In this document: piece by piece, positions 25,950 to 35,603 of the stretch | Position numbering within the stretch: position 1 is the first letter of the stretch | How the letters are laid out: each line of letters opens with the position of its first letter | Origin: Candidatus Zhuqueibacterota bacterium | Lineage (GTDB): Bacteria; BS750m-G25 | Reading direction: 5' to 3' | Assembly (NCBI GenBank): GCA_016783505.1 | Contig: JADHWK010000008.1 | Coordinates: 1-64,000 of the forward strand | DNA length: 64,000 bases | Program-made: the position numbers and the translations under genes | Notes under the pieces: model-generated | What the model was told of the DNA's origin: nothing | The model's input: only the letters and a program-made list of their open reading frames with translations | Databases searched by the model: none

Positions 25950-26789
25950 ATGCTTAAGCTAATCCGAATTGAGTGCCTGAAGACGTTTTCCAAGTGGCGC
26001 ACCTACATCGGGTTTATCGCCTTAGGGGTGCTTCTGCCCCTGATCATGCTGGGGCTGAAGTGGTCTGGAATAGAAAACTTTTATGAATGGGCGGTACGTT
26101 ACCTGAAGATAAATTTTATTTTTGTGGGCACCCTTTTCAACGGTTACTCAGTATCCAACTTTATCATGAACTCCCTGTGGGTACACGTTCCCTTTTTGAT
26201 CAGCCTGGTGGCCGGGGACGTGGTGGCTGGTGAAGGGGCGGCGGGGACCTTCCGCATCTATCTGACCCGACCGGTGACCCGGGCCCAGGTCATGGGGGCC
26301 AAGTTTGCGGGAACCGCCATTTACACTTTCTCGCTGATTGTTTTTATGGGGGTGGTCAGCGTTGGGTTGGGGCTGATCCTGTTCGGAGGAGGGGATCTGT
26401 TGGTGGTGGAAAAGGGCATCCTGATCATCCCCGCCCGGGAGGTGTTATGGCGATTTATCTTGGCCTATGGGTTGGCCTTCTGGGTCATGGGGGTGGTGGC
26501 CTCAGTGGCCTTTCTTCTCTCCACCTTAGTTAACAACTCCATCGGTCCCATTATCGGCACCATGGCCATCCTTAGCGTCTTTCTTATGATCAGTAACATT
26601 CCTATCGAACTTTTTCGGACCATCAGGCCCTACCTGTTCACCACCTATTTTGATGTCTGGCAGCGGGCCTTCTCCGACCCCATCCCCTGGGGGGAGATGG
26701 GCCGTTCCGTACTCTATTTGGGGATCTACATCCTGGGCTGCTTCGGGGTTTCCATGGTTATTTTCCACAGGAAAGACATATTAACGTGA
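25950..26789 (+). CDS. ABC-2 type transporter permease
   Basis: 279 residues with six predicted membrane helices. 'LLPLIMLGLKWSG' and then 'EGAAGTFRIYLTRPVTRAQVMGAKFAG' is a typical ABC-2 membrane-protein region after helix 2. It should pair with the ATPase at 20880 as an exporter; cargo unknown. A terminator follows within 10 bases. Confidence 0.9.
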   Translation: MLKLIRIECLKTFSKWRTYIGFIALGVLLPLIMLGLKWSGIENFYEWAVRYLKINFIFVGTLFNGYSVSNFIMNSLWVHVPFLISLVAGDVVAGEGAAGTFRIYLTRPVTRAQVMGAKFAGTAIYTFSLIVFMGVVSVGLGLILFGGGDLLVVEKGILIIPAREVLWRFILAYGLAFWVMGVVASVAFLLSTLVNNSIGPIIGTMAILSVFLMISNIPIELFRTIRPYLFTTYFDVWQRAFSDPIPWGEMGRSVLYLGIYILGCFGVSMVIFHRKDILT

Positions 26790-26796
26790 TTGCCTA

Positions 26797-26834
26797 TAAA
26801 AAAAGGCGGAAGGGAATTTCCTTTCCGCCTTTTC
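26797..26834 (+). terminator. Intrinsic terminator after the ABC permease
   Basis: aaaaaggcggaaggga-att-tcctttccgcctttt: long stem with A and T tails. Confidence 0.85.
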
Positions 26835-26852
26835 CTTTTTTAAGGGGGGTCG

Positions 26853-27023
26853 TCATTTCAACAAAATCATCTTCCTCATCTTCTGAAACTTCCCCGCTTG
26901 GATTTGATAAAAATAGATTCCGGATGAATGACCGGATGCATCCCAGCTTATCTGGTAGTAACCGGCTGGTTGAGGATCATTAACTAATATGGATATTTCT
27001 TGGCTAAAGGTATTAAAAATTTA
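26853..27023 (-). pseudogene. Orphan T9SS C-terminal sorting-domain fragment
   Basis: On the minus strand the frame reads IFNTFSQEISILVND, then PQPAGYYQISWDASGHSSG and IYFYQIQAGKFQKMRKMILLK before a TGA at 26853-26855. This is the last 55 residues of the sorting domain seen in the genes at 33383, 35604 and 40618. A stop cuts it off upstream and no body of a gene remains. The NPFNP turn is missing. A leftover of a deleted secreted-protein gene. Confidence 0.75.
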
Positions 27024-27246
27024 TAAGTAATATAGAGATCTTAAGGGCAACTTATCATAAAATTGAAGCAAAACCCATGTGTAAAAAACCTTAACCCGTA
27101 ATTCCATCAACAGAAATCAAAAAAAGAGCTATCAAAAAGATGACTATAAGTAATAACATTATAGTTTATCCTTGTTATTTATTATGAAATTTAACGAATA
27201 AATTGGTAACTTAGAATAAATGGTAAATAAGATTAATGTGAAATTG
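27024..27246. other. AT-rich spacer
   Basis: No gene or strong structure seen between the sorting-domain fragment and the stop of the TPR-like gene. Confidence 0.3.
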
Positions 27247-29094
27247 TCATCTAGTTCTTAGGCAATCAAATAATTCTTTCTTAAAAGCCAATAATGATCC
27301 CAAAACATTTAATTGAAACTTCTGATATTTCCATATTTCATTTTCCCCTAGCACTCTTTCACCACAGTACTTCTTATAAATATCCCCTATCTTTAAATCC
27401 TTAGACCTCTTGCCATTGTGTTCAATATCATGTCTAAACCATGTCCTTAAATGTTTAATATCGAATCCAATGAAATTACTGTCGATTTTGAATTCATCTG
27501 GAATACGTTTAAAGTTCCCACTTGATTCATAAAACCAAAAATAAAGCTGGTCAATAAATTTTGCAAAATCATCCTCATTACTCACTAGATTTCCTAACAG
27601 AATGGAAGCTTCTTCGGTTTTAGAACTTGATCTAAATATATTTTCTTCTCCATTTCTTCTCACTATTTCATTACATTTTGTCCTTAGACTTCTAACTTCA
27701 CGAGCATAATCAGTCAACAATTGGTCATTATTATTAATATGCTTATTTTCAAAAACTACAATTTTTTTCTTTTCCTGTTCGACTTCTGCTAAATCGCTTC
27801 TTAGCCATGATCGAATCTCATCGTCATCAGGGTAATATTTAAGATATTCTTCTTCTACTTCAATAATCTTTTTTTTATCTTCTCCAATATTCGACATGGA
27901 AATTACAATTGGATATATTATTCCTTCGTGTGATAGGCTAACGTTATAATCTTTAAAAATTTCCACAATAAGTCTTGATAAGTACTTCTCTAAATGATCA
28001 TACAATAGAGTAGGTGGAGGGTCAATCGTATAATTCATAAAATAATTAAATAGATAGTCTATTGTAGAATATATATCTAGTTCGCATGAATTGATATATT
28101 CTTTCAATTGATCTAATTTTTTAGATATCACTAGAAAATAAATTTTAGCTCTTAAAAAACGCTCATTTAGTCCCTCCAGTATCTCATCATTCTCTACCAT
28201 TTGTTCCAAGTTATTGAAAGTTTTTTCTATTATTATATAAGTGGTTTTTGCTTCATTGAATTTCAAATATTTAGAACTAGCAACATTATGAAAATATATC
28301 AAAAGCTTTTGTAATAAACACTTAAAAAATTCAAGAAACAATAAATCAAGTTTTGCTATGTTGTTTTTATTCTCAGAAATTTTTTCTTCCGAGTATTTAA
28401 GGTAAATTTCTTTTTCACGAAATAACTTCATAGATTTATTTATATAAAACAATGCCCGTTTTTCATCATTCTTCATTCCGTAACTCAAACTAATTAATCT
28501 ATAAAAACTGAGCTTCTCAATGAGTTGCTCTATTTCATCTTTATAGTAGATATTGGATTTCAAACCTCTCTTTGCCCAATAAATAGCTTTATCATATTTG
28601 TTTAATGAGTAATAACATTTCCCTATTTCCAAATGACGATAACTTCTTTCATAAAAATCCCTTAATCCTCGTTGCATCTCCAAACGACTTTTAACTATAT
28701 CATCATCTCTCTTTTTTAATAAATCATCGATTCCCTTTTTGATTTCAACATTTCCTTTTTTGACTATCCCCGGCGCCAATGTATAATATTTAATTGCTTT
28801 CTCATATTCTTGCAATTCCTTGTAAATAATTGCAAGCATATTAACACAAAGATATTTATCAGTCCAATCTAATCTCTTAATTTTTAATAACGATTTAATG
28901 CCTTCTATTGCCTTCTGGGGATTCTGGTGAGAAATGCCCATCATTTTTTTCAATTGATCTGAAGGATTTACATGCCCACATAAGACACAAATACCCCCAC
29001 GTTTTTGAATTGTCCCATCTTCCTTAACTTCTATTTTAACTCCCCAAAAGGTATTTTTCCCGCAATTAGGACAAGGTATAGGAATTTTGTTCAT
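27247..29094 (-). CDS. Zinc-ribbon/TPR-like protein with possible C-terminal HEPN motif
   Basis: 615 residues, very AT-rich. A zinc ribbon at the N-terminus (CPNCGKNTFWG... CVLCGHVNP, about residues 8-43) leads into helical repeats of TPR type (LCVNMLAIIYKELQEYEKAIKYYTLA, RHLEIGKCYYSLNKYDKAIYWAKRGL), about residues 70-300. The C-terminal part is helical and contains 'LRTWFRHDIEHNG', where R-H-x3-H matches the Rx4-6H motif of HEPN nucleases. The HEPN reading is tentative. No signal peptide. Composition and lack of a conserved context suggest transfer; a role in defence or RNA processing is only a guess. ATG follows AAAAGGAAAT. Confidence 0.65.
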   Translation of the reverse strand: MNKIPIPCPNCGKNTFWGVKIEVKEDGTIQKRGGICVLCGHVNPSDQLKKMMGISHQNPQKAIEGIKSLLKIKRLDWTDKYLCVNMLAIIYKELQEYEKAIKYYTLAPGIVKKGNVEIKKGIDDLLKKRDDDIVKSRLEMQRGLRDFYERSYRHLEIGKCYYSLNKYDKAIYWAKRGLKSNIYYKDEIEQLIEKLSFYRLISLSYGMKNDEKRALFYINKSMKLFREKEIYLKYSEEKISENKNNIAKLDLLFLEFFKCLLQKLLIYFHNVASSKYLKFNEAKTTYIIIEKTFNNLEQMVENDEILEGLNERFLRAKIYFLVISKKLDQLKEYINSCELDIYSTIDYLFNYFMNYTIDPPPTLLYDHLEKYLSRLIVEIFKDYNVSLSHEGIIYPIVISMSNIGEDKKKIIEVEEEYLKYYPDDDEIRSWLRSDLAEVEQEKKKIVVFENKHINNNDQLLTDYAREVRSLRTKCNEIVRRNGEENIFRSSSKTEEASILLGNLVSNEDDFAKFIDQLYFWFYESSGNFKRIPDEFKIDSNFIGFDIKHLRTWFRHDIEHNGKRSKDLKIGDIYKKYCGERVLGENEIWKYQKFQLNVLGSLLAFKKELFDCLRTR

Positions 29095-29578
29095 AATTTA
29101 ATTTCCTTTTGTATATTTACTCTGTGGTTTATAGTAAAAGCTTATGTCTTAATTTAAAAAACATTTTCACATAGACCTAGCTAACAATTGACGATTATTG
29201 GAAACATTTGTTACTTTAGTTGAATTTTTCAACTGGCACCGCTGGCGCCACGAAAATGATTACACTGCTGTATCAGTAATACATGAAAAAAGATATTTTT
29301 TAAGTTAATATCAATAATTATGGCACACTTCACTTTTGTAAGAGAAAATTTAAGTTTGTGATAATTTGATTATAGCAATAAATATAAACAATTTATTAAA
29401 AAAATCAAGTAAAATTTCAAAAAACAAAAGGCCCACTCAAGATGAATGAATAGGCCTTACATATAAAAGCTTTCTGACCGATAAAGAAAGGGTTGATGAG
29501 TAGTTTTATCAACTTAATGCAAATCATTCCCATTTACTAAAATCAACAAGGCATAGCATAAAAATAGTCCATTATCCC
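29095..29578. other. AT-rich gap with terminator-like repeat
   Basis: No gene seen. A small GC-rich hairpin lies near 29235-29253 (ggcaccgctggcgcc). The terminator-like repeat copy (29425-29458) occupies the part next to the MscS gene. Confidence 0.4.
29425..29458. terminator. Terminator-like dispersed repeat, copy 2
   Basis: aaaaggccca-...-taggcctt with the shared flank 'caagtaaaatttcaaaaaac' before it; about 120 bases behind the MscS gene (minus). Confidence 0.65.
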
Positions 29579-30622
29579 TTAACCTTTTGAGTTCTTGTGA
29601 AGTACTGTTCGAATCGGAAATGGAATTTCGATGCCCTCTTCCTTGTATTGCCTATGTAACCTTTCAATAAACTCATGGACAACTATATGATGATCCCCAT
29701 ATTTTTTTACTCGTAGATATACTTTCAGATTAATACTGGAATCCCCAAACTCAAAGAAGCGAACTAGTGGCTCATATCCTTTAACCCCACCCTCCACTTC
29801 ATCCATGACGCTTTTTGCCACTTCTCTGGTTATGCGCTCTACGTGCCGGAGGTCACTATCATAGGCGACACCAACAGGCACCCTAATGGAAAACTGGGTA
29901 TCTTTTGAATCATAATTCTTTACGATGGCAGTTGAAAGACGTGAATTTGGGATTAAGATCGCATTATTAGTACGTTCCATCAAGGTAGTATTTCTCCAGG
30001 TAATATTGGTGATATATCCCCTTTCGCCAGAATCCAGTTCTACAAAATCACCCGGTTTTACTTTCTGGCTCAAAAGGATATGCAATCCGGCAAAGAAATC
30101 CGACAGAGTATCTTTCAATGCCAGGGATACTGCCAGACCGCCAACCCCGAGTGCTGTCAGTAGTGGTGTGATAGAAATCTTCAGCGATTGCAAAACAATA
30201 AGAACACCAATAACGATGATAATGATTCGAGCTAAATTGGTAAAAATTGTGGTGGACGGGAAGCCGGCCCCCTGACTATCAGCCCACAACTGTAATAGAC
30301 CTACCACGATCTTTGCAATAACTACGGTAATAGATAAAATAAGAATCGTTAGTGCCGCTTTAGCAAGATAACCGTTCCAAGGTGCTGCTATTGAAGCGCC
30401 ACTACTAGCAATAAAAAATGCCGCTAAGAAAGACCATAAAAACACATAGGATCCGGTCGCATCAAGAATAACATTATCCAACTTCCAGGTAGTCTTATCG
30501 GCAAGTTTAATCAAACGGGAATGGATATAGCGCTTGAATACCCAGCCAATAACAAGACCCAGAACAATTACAAATACCGGTACACCCCAGACTTGGATGA
30601 TTTGTAAAATCTTCTCATTCAT
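29579..30622 (-). CDS. Small-conductance mechanosensitive channel, MscS family
   Basis: 347 residues. Four to five membrane helices at the N-terminus lead into the pore helix region 'LGVGGLAVSLALKDTLSDFFAGLHILLSQKVKPGDFVEL', which holds the MscS TM3 pattern and the start of the beta domain. The beta domain (ERGYITNITWRNTTLMERTNNAILIPNSRL) and the C-terminal alpha/beta vestibule follow. It should open under membrane tension and release solutes during osmotic downshock. ATG is preceded by GAGG. Monocistronic. Confidence 0.93.
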   Translation of the reverse strand: MNEKILQIIQVWGVPVFVIVLGLVIGWVFKRYIHSRLIKLADKTTWKLDNVILDATGSYVFLWSFLAAFFIASSGASIAAPWNGYLAKAALTILILSITVVIAKIVVGLLQLWADSQGAGFPSTTIFTNLARIIIIVIGVLIVLQSLKISITPLLTALGVGGLAVSLALKDTLSDFFAGLHILLSQKVKPGDFVELDSGERGYITNITWRNTTLMERTNNAILIPNSRLSTAIVKNYDSKDTQFSIRVPVGVAYDSDLRHVERITREVAKSVMDEVEGGVKGYEPLVRFFEFGDSSINLKVYLRVKKYGDHHIVVHEFIERLHRQYKEEGIEIPFPIRTVLHKNSKG

Positions 30623-30775
30623 AATGGCCTCAGTAATTATTTGAATATGTTCTGATAAGATCCTTTATAACTTTAATATTTTGTCAATCCAGATTCATGC
30701 CCCTACACCTATCTTAGATATACACGGTTTAATTTACAAAGTTAATTGTTTAAAATCAAGAAAAAACTCAAAAAC

Positions 30776-30809
30776 AAAAGGCCTACCCAGATGGATGAAT
30801 AGGCCTTTT
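30776..30809. terminator. Terminator-like dispersed repeat, copy 3
   Basis: aaaaggccta-cccagatggatgaa-taggcctttt, 10-bp stem with A/T tails. It lies beyond the gene remnant at 30918, downstream of the KamA-family gene (minus). Confidence 0.75.
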
Positions 30810-30917
30810 CAACAACAAAAAAAGTAGCTCTATGTAACAGTTCAATATTCAGCCATTTAACATACAGGTCCTTATTGTTCTGGTTAAACCAATTCCACTA
30901 ATCAAGGTGGTATTCTA

Positions 30918-31128
30918 CTAGATTTGGCTCACCACTTCCTCGGCAGCTGTCCAAGCACCAGTCATCATGAGATTACATTTTATAGTAGCCATCGCTCCAT
31001 GCGTCCAGTAAGTGGCTCCGTACCCCCTTCTGACTCCGGTTACATAATTTTCTCTATCAACATCGCACAAATCGAAGGTAACTGTTTGATGGGCCCAGCA
31101 TAAAGATCCAATTTTAAGGTCAAAAAAG
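30918..31128 (-). pseudogene. C-terminal gene fragment, family unknown
   Basis: On the minus strand an open frame of about 69 codons without a start reads LKIGSLCWAHQTVTFDLC, then VTGVRRGYGATYWTHGA and MATIKCNLMMTGAWTAAEEVVSQI before TAG at 30918-30920. It looks like the end of a real protein, perhaps an oxidoreductase tail, but I cannot name it. A TAA closes the frame upstream. Its place next to terminator copy 3 suggests that a complete gene once stood here. Confidence 0.45.
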
Positions 31129-31173
31129 TTAGTTTAGCCTAAAAATATCTTGCAATTCGTCATTCAAAAAATT

Positions 31174-33093
31174 TTAATAATAGTACCATATTGTTTTGTA
31201 ATCATCAATATTTTCGCCGCGCCTTTTCAATTCCTTTAAATAATCATAAATCGGGACATCGTAATGATTGTAAGGTGGAATTGGGGCTAAATTTTTCTCC
31301 CAGGGATGAAATTCATATACCCGGCGTCCATCCGGCATAACCATCACCACCCGATGATCCTGCCAGGCGCGGAGGTGGTTTTTGCCAAGCCTTGGAACAT
31401 TGAAAATCGGTTCATCAGTCCTTGAAATTCCCGGAAATAGCCGCGCCTCTTCCTTCCGCTCTTGCAAGATCCGGGCAATGGGAACACGGTAGTTCTTGGT
31501 CTCCGTTTTCCCCTTAGCGTTGAAATTGTAGTAGGGATCCACACCAATAAGCCGCAAGTACTCCCGAAGCGCCGCCGATTCAAACCGCCGACTGTTCTCT
31601 ACAGTGAACACCGCCTGATTATAAACTGCAATTCCCAGTTTTTTCACCTTCACCACTGCCTCCATAGCTTCCGGTGTCACCTCGTATGGGTGTTCAAAAT
31701 GAGTCACAATGCAAACCTCCCGTTTGCCAGGAGCGTGATATTTCCCGAGAATTTCAATGAAGTCGTCCGTAAATCGAAAGGGCAAAACCACGGGGGTCCG
31801 CGTACCAATACGAATTCTTTTGATGTGGTCCATGGCACTGATTTTCCCCAGAAGTCGATCAAGCAGCACATCGCTCAAGATACCTGGATCACCACCTGTG
31901 ATAAGCAAATCACTTATTCGTACATTCTCTTTGAACCACTCAATTGCTTCTTCAATTTGCTCCTCAGAAGCAAGAGCGCTTGGCGATAATACTTCCTCAA
32001 TTTCCCAGTTTCGTTGACAATAAACGCAAATTTGAGCGCAAGTGTCATAGGGTTTAAAAATGGCTATTTTTGGATATCTACGGGTAATAAGATCAGCCGG
32101 TGATGTGTCGTGTTCTCCCATGAAATCCATTGCTTCCGCTCTGTCATCACGATGTTTCTTCATTATTCGTACATAGTTCATGGGCGGGATTACCTGGGCA
32201 CGAACCGCATGGTCAAATTTCCGTGAGGACTCATAATCCATCAGGGAAAGATAGTAAGGTGTTATGCCAAATGGAATCTTGTTTTGAATTGCAATTTTTA
32301 CCGCTTCTTTCTCATCCGGAGTAAGCTCTATCAATTGTGAAAGGGTCTCCTCATCGCGAATTACATTACGAATGTGCCATTGATAGTTCTGCCATTGCTC
32401 TTCATCAGCCCTGAAATACCTTAAAATACGGTTCTTGTTTTCTCGGCGCCTCTCTATAACCCCTTCTTCCAGCCCGGTCGGATATCTTCCAATGGCATCA
32501 TCGACCATTTTGGCAAATTCATCAAGGATTTTGGAGCGCTCCATTGCTGCCTCTCTTCCCTCTTTCCGTAGGAAGCCAGGAACCCATTTTTTAATCTTAC
32601 CATCGGTAGTATAAATTCCAGACTCTCCAATCACACCACGAAAAAGATGAACAAATTCCAGGATAAATCCTGTGGAAATTTCAAAATTGATTTTATCCTT
32701 TTCCCCCCTTGCCAATCTCCAGAGGACATCAAGGGCGGAAAACTGCGTCCGTTTCTCGTTAATGGGTCCAATAATACTTCTGAAAATTCGCACGCACTCC
32801 CGAATGTTGGATTTCTCAAGTGGATGTAACTCACTTTCCGAAGCAAACACCTCCTTCTCGCAAATATTTAAATATTCATAGAGACTTTCTCGAGCATCAT
32901 CAAGAAACTCGCTCTCCTGTAAAATTTTCAATATTTCGGGATTGGCATCCCATAATTTTTGTGTCTCCTGATCCAATGCGACATCAATTTCATCAGCCCT
33001 TAAAGGAATCTTATCCAGGAACACATCATCGGTAATCTCATATACTTCGGTGCTTGAATATTTTGGTGTGACTTCTACCTTCTTGTGATTCAT
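31174..33093 (-). CDS. KamA-family radical SAM aminomutase, long form
   Basis: 639 residues. The radical SAM cluster motif CAQICVYC (C-x3-C-x2-C) lies near residue 355 in 'YDTCAQICVYCQRNWEIEEVL', followed by 'ISDLLITGGDPGILSD' and 'KRIRIGTRTPVVLPFRFTDDF'. These match lysine 2,3-aminomutase and its relatives, which use SAM and PLP to shift an amino group. Classical KamA has about 415 residues; this one has an extra N-terminal helical region of about 220-250 residues. Whether the substrate is lysine, glutamate or another amino acid cannot be decided. ATG follows AGGAGG. A possible link with the kinase-aminotransferase at 37984, which may act on hydroxylated amines, is inference. Confidence 0.87.
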   Translation of the reverse strand: MNHKKVEVTPKYSSTEVYEITDDVFLDKIPLRADEIDVALDQETQKLWDANPEILKILQESEFLDDARESLYEYLNICEKEVFASESELHPLEKSNIRECVRIFRSIIGPINEKRTQFSALDVLWRLARGEKDKINFEISTGFILEFVHLFRGVIGESGIYTTDGKIKKWVPGFLRKEGREAAMERSKILDEFAKMVDDAIGRYPTGLEEGVIERRRENKNRILRYFRADEEQWQNYQWHIRNVIRDEETLSQLIELTPDEKEAVKIAIQNKIPFGITPYYLSLMDYESSRKFDHAVRAQVIPPMNYVRIMKKHRDDRAEAMDFMGEHDTSPADLITRRYPKIAIFKPYDTCAQICVYCQRNWEIEEVLSPSALASEEQIEEAIEWFKENVRISDLLITGGDPGILSDVLLDRLLGKISAMDHIKRIRIGTRTPVVLPFRFTDDFIEILGKYHAPGKREVCIVTHFEHPYEVTPEAMEAVVKVKKLGIAVYNQAVFTVENSRRFESAALREYLRLIGVDPYYNFNAKGKTETKNYRVPIARILQERKEEARLFPGISRTDEPIFNVPRLGKNHLRAWQDHRVVMVMPDGRRVYEFHPWEKNLAPIPPYNHYDVPIYDYLKELKRRGENIDDYKTIWYYY

Positions 33094-33282
33094 TTTTCCT
33101 CCTAATTTATATTTCAGATGACCACAATATCGTACCTTTCAATATGTGGTATTTTGGTGTACACCCAAAACTTTTTATATAATCACCTTTCAATATAAAC
33201 TTTTAATTGGAAAAAATCAATATTTTTATATCTATTTTACGAAACACTAAATAACCCCATATTGTGGGGGACAGTTAATAAG

Positions 33283-33316
33283 AAAAAGCCCTATCATTGG
33301 ATAGGGCTTTCTTTTT
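33283..33316. terminator. Intrinsic terminator behind the beta-lactamase-like gene
   Basis: aaagccctat-n6-atagggcttt with T-rich ends: 10-bp stem, between the 5' side of the KamA gene and the 3' end of the next minus-strand gene. Another small hairpin (ccccat-attg-tgggg) precedes it. Confidence 0.8.
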
Positions 33317-33382
33317 TCAATTTAGAGACTAACTTTTTTGTCGAATATCGGACCCTGTCAGATTTTAGCAGAGCTTTATCCC

Positions 33383-35575
33383 TCATTTCACCAAAACCAT
33401 CTTGCTCGCCTTCTGAAACTCCCCCGCTTGAATTTGATAAAAATAGATACCAGATGAATGATCGGTTGCATTCCAGCTTATCTGGTGGTAACCGGCCTCT
33501 TGATGCTCATTAGCTAAGGTGGATACTTCTCGTCCAAGTATGTCATATATCTTTAGGGTTACCTTTGAACCCTCAGGAAGCCCGTATTTGATGGTGGTTA
33601 TCGGGTTGAAGGGGTTGGGGTAGTTTTGATCAAGAACGTATACGTTGGGCAAAATGCGTCCTTCATCTGCTATCCCAACGGGCTCAAATACGTGAATGGT
33701 GAAACTATCACACCAGAAGAAGTAGCCTTCACTGGCGATTGACATCTGAATAGGAATGTCATGATCTGGTGGGCAAGTATCCAAGATCTGCAGCATATAG
33801 AAACCGGATGTCATGTGTGCAGTCTCCCCTGCTACGATATCACCCCAAGATGGACCCATCGCTACCAGGTTAAAAACAGAAGTATCATTCGAACTGAGCT
33901 CAGCAGTGACATCCGTTGCGGTGGCCATAGAACCATCGTTCTTAAGAACCGGTCTGAAGATCAGCTGCTCGCCAGGGTTCGGTATGGTATCACTTCCTAT
34001 AAAGTCCAGGTCCTCATATACCACTGGACCGATGGTGGTGAAGCGGGCTAAATCATTAAGGGAAAAATAAACTCCAGAGTCCAAATCAACAGTACTGACC
34101 CCGACTATAAATTCTGTTTCAGAAGACACTGGAGGAATAAAACAACCCCACAGGTCGTCATCCGCTTGGCCGTCACCGTGATTTCCATCATCAAACAGAG
34201 AAATTGAATCAACTATGGTACTATCAATACTGGTAATTAGTGCATTGGCTGAAAAACTATGATTATCAGGGTTATTGAATTGAGTAGTAATTATAAGTGT
34301 GTCTATATCAGGTTGCATAAAATGAGAACTTAATTCAATGTTTTGGGCATAGATTCTTTGACTTAAAAAGCCGAATATGGCTAATTGATCCCCAATAGCT
34401 CTTTTACCTCCCTCGGACTCTCCATTTGTTAATAAAGTAATCCCAAATTGGTTTTCTGAGTCAAGTAGATAAAACATTTCCGTTCTACATCCGTAATCTG
34501 AACCGGCGTGTCCAATGTACGTTCTGGTGCCTAAAAATGGGAGGTTGTGATCGAAAACAAACCATACTAAGCCTCGAGTGGAAGATAGTGCTGGATATTG
34601 TACAGTCGTCATCAAATCAACCGTCGCACTATCTAAAATTCTAATACCATCGATTTCACCCATTTGCATATATGTGGTTAAAAACCGAGCCAGTTGTGTT
34701 GCGCTCGTTCTTAGCTGCCCATCAGGATAGTCGGGATAACCGTAATGTTGGTAAGGGATGTAGTTATTATTAGTATAGCTGTATGGAATGGCAATATTAC
34801 TTGTATCAAGACCATCTAAAAACCAGGAGGTTTCATTCATACCTAAAGGAGTAAATATATTCTCCTGGCAATAGTCTGCGAAAGGAGTATCAGCTATCGC
34901 TTCAACCAGATATCCCACAAGCGCAAGCGCATAATTACTATATTCCCATTGTGCACCTGGTGCCCAGTTATTAAATGGCCCCCATGAATAATAATTGCCG
35001 CCAGGCATGAAATAATTAACAAGAAGGCTATCTAAGGGTATCGGAGAATCACTGCCCCAGGAATATAGTGATACAATAAGATCCCAATCATTATCTATGC
35101 TCGACGTATGGGTGAGAAGTTGGCGGAAAGTGATGGAGTCATTTGGAAACGACGGATTGATTATTTGTAATTCTGGTGGCAGGTAGTTATTAATGTTGTC
35201 ATCCAGTCCGAATAATCCCTCCTCCCAAAGTTGCATGAGTGCTGTAGCAGTAAACGGTTTAGAAAGTGAGGCGATTATAAATGTGGTAGTATCTGTCACC
35301 GGCTGGTTTTGTTCAATATTCGAATATCCGTAAACACCGGACCAATAGATGTCTCCTTCCCTGATTATACAAGCGGAGACACCTGGGATATGATATTGGT
35401 CCATCGTAGCAATAATAAATGAATCCAAGGCGGCAGAATCAAGAACAGTTAAAGCTCTATCATGCTCTCGTGGTAAGTCTCTAAAAGGAATATTATTCTG
35501 AGAATATTCAAGCTGGGCGTTTGCGAATTGTGATAGGAATGCCACTGTAGTAAAAATATTGATTAGCTTTTTCAT
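33383..35575 (-). CDS. Secreted beta-lactamase-fold serine hydrolase with T9SS sorting domain
   Basis: 730 residues. Signal peptide KKLINIFTTVAFLSQFANAQ. The class C beta-lactamase/esterase fold has the S-x-x-K nucleophile motif in 'IIASLSKPFTATALMQLWEEG' and the Y-x-N-type motif in 'WEYSNYALALVGYL' (about residues 30-390). A beta-sandwich segment follows (about 420-630). The C-terminal 85 residues are a T9SS-type sorting domain: NYPNPFNPITTIKYGLPEGS, 'ILGREVSTL', 'SSGIYFYQIQAG' and 'KASKMVLVK'. So it should be secreted across the outer membrane and attached or released there. Activity could be on peptides, esters or beta-lactams. ATG follows AAAGGAG. Confidence 0.9.
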   Translation of the reverse strand: MKKLINIFTTVAFLSQFANAQLEYSQNNIPFRDLPREHDRALTVLDSAALDSFIIATMDQYHIPGVSACIIREGDIYWSGVYGYSNIEQNQPVTDTTTFIIASLSKPFTATALMQLWEEGLFGLDDNINNYLPPELQIINPSFPNDSITFRQLLTHTSSIDNDWDLIVSLYSWGSDSPIPLDSLLVNYFMPGGNYYSWGPFNNWAPGAQWEYSNYALALVGYLVEAIADTPFADYCQENIFTPLGMNETSWFLDGLDTSNIAIPYSYTNNNYIPYQHYGYPDYPDGQLRTSATQLARFLTTYMQMGEIDGIRILDSATVDLMTTVQYPALSSTRGLVWFVFDHNLPFLGTRTYIGHAGSDYGCRTEMFYLLDSENQFGITLLTNGESEGGKRAIGDQLAIFGFLSQRIYAQNIELSSHFMQPDIDTLIITTQFNNPDNHSFSANALITSIDSTIVDSISLFDDGNHGDGQADDDLWGCFIPPVSSETEFIVGVSTVDLDSGVYFSLNDLARFTTIGPVVYEDLDFIGSDTIPNPGEQLIFRPVLKNDGSMATATDVTAELSSNDTSVFNLVAMGPSWGDIVAGETAHMTSGFYMLQILDTCPPDHDIPIQMSIASEGYFFWCDSFTIHVFEPVGIADEGRILPNVYVLDQNYPNPFNPITTIKYGLPEGSKVTLKIYDILGREVSTLANEHQEAGYHQISWNATDHSSGIYFYQIQAGEFQKASKMVLVK

Positions 35576-35603
35576 TTTGAGCTCCTTTTTTCAATTGAAC
35601 AAA

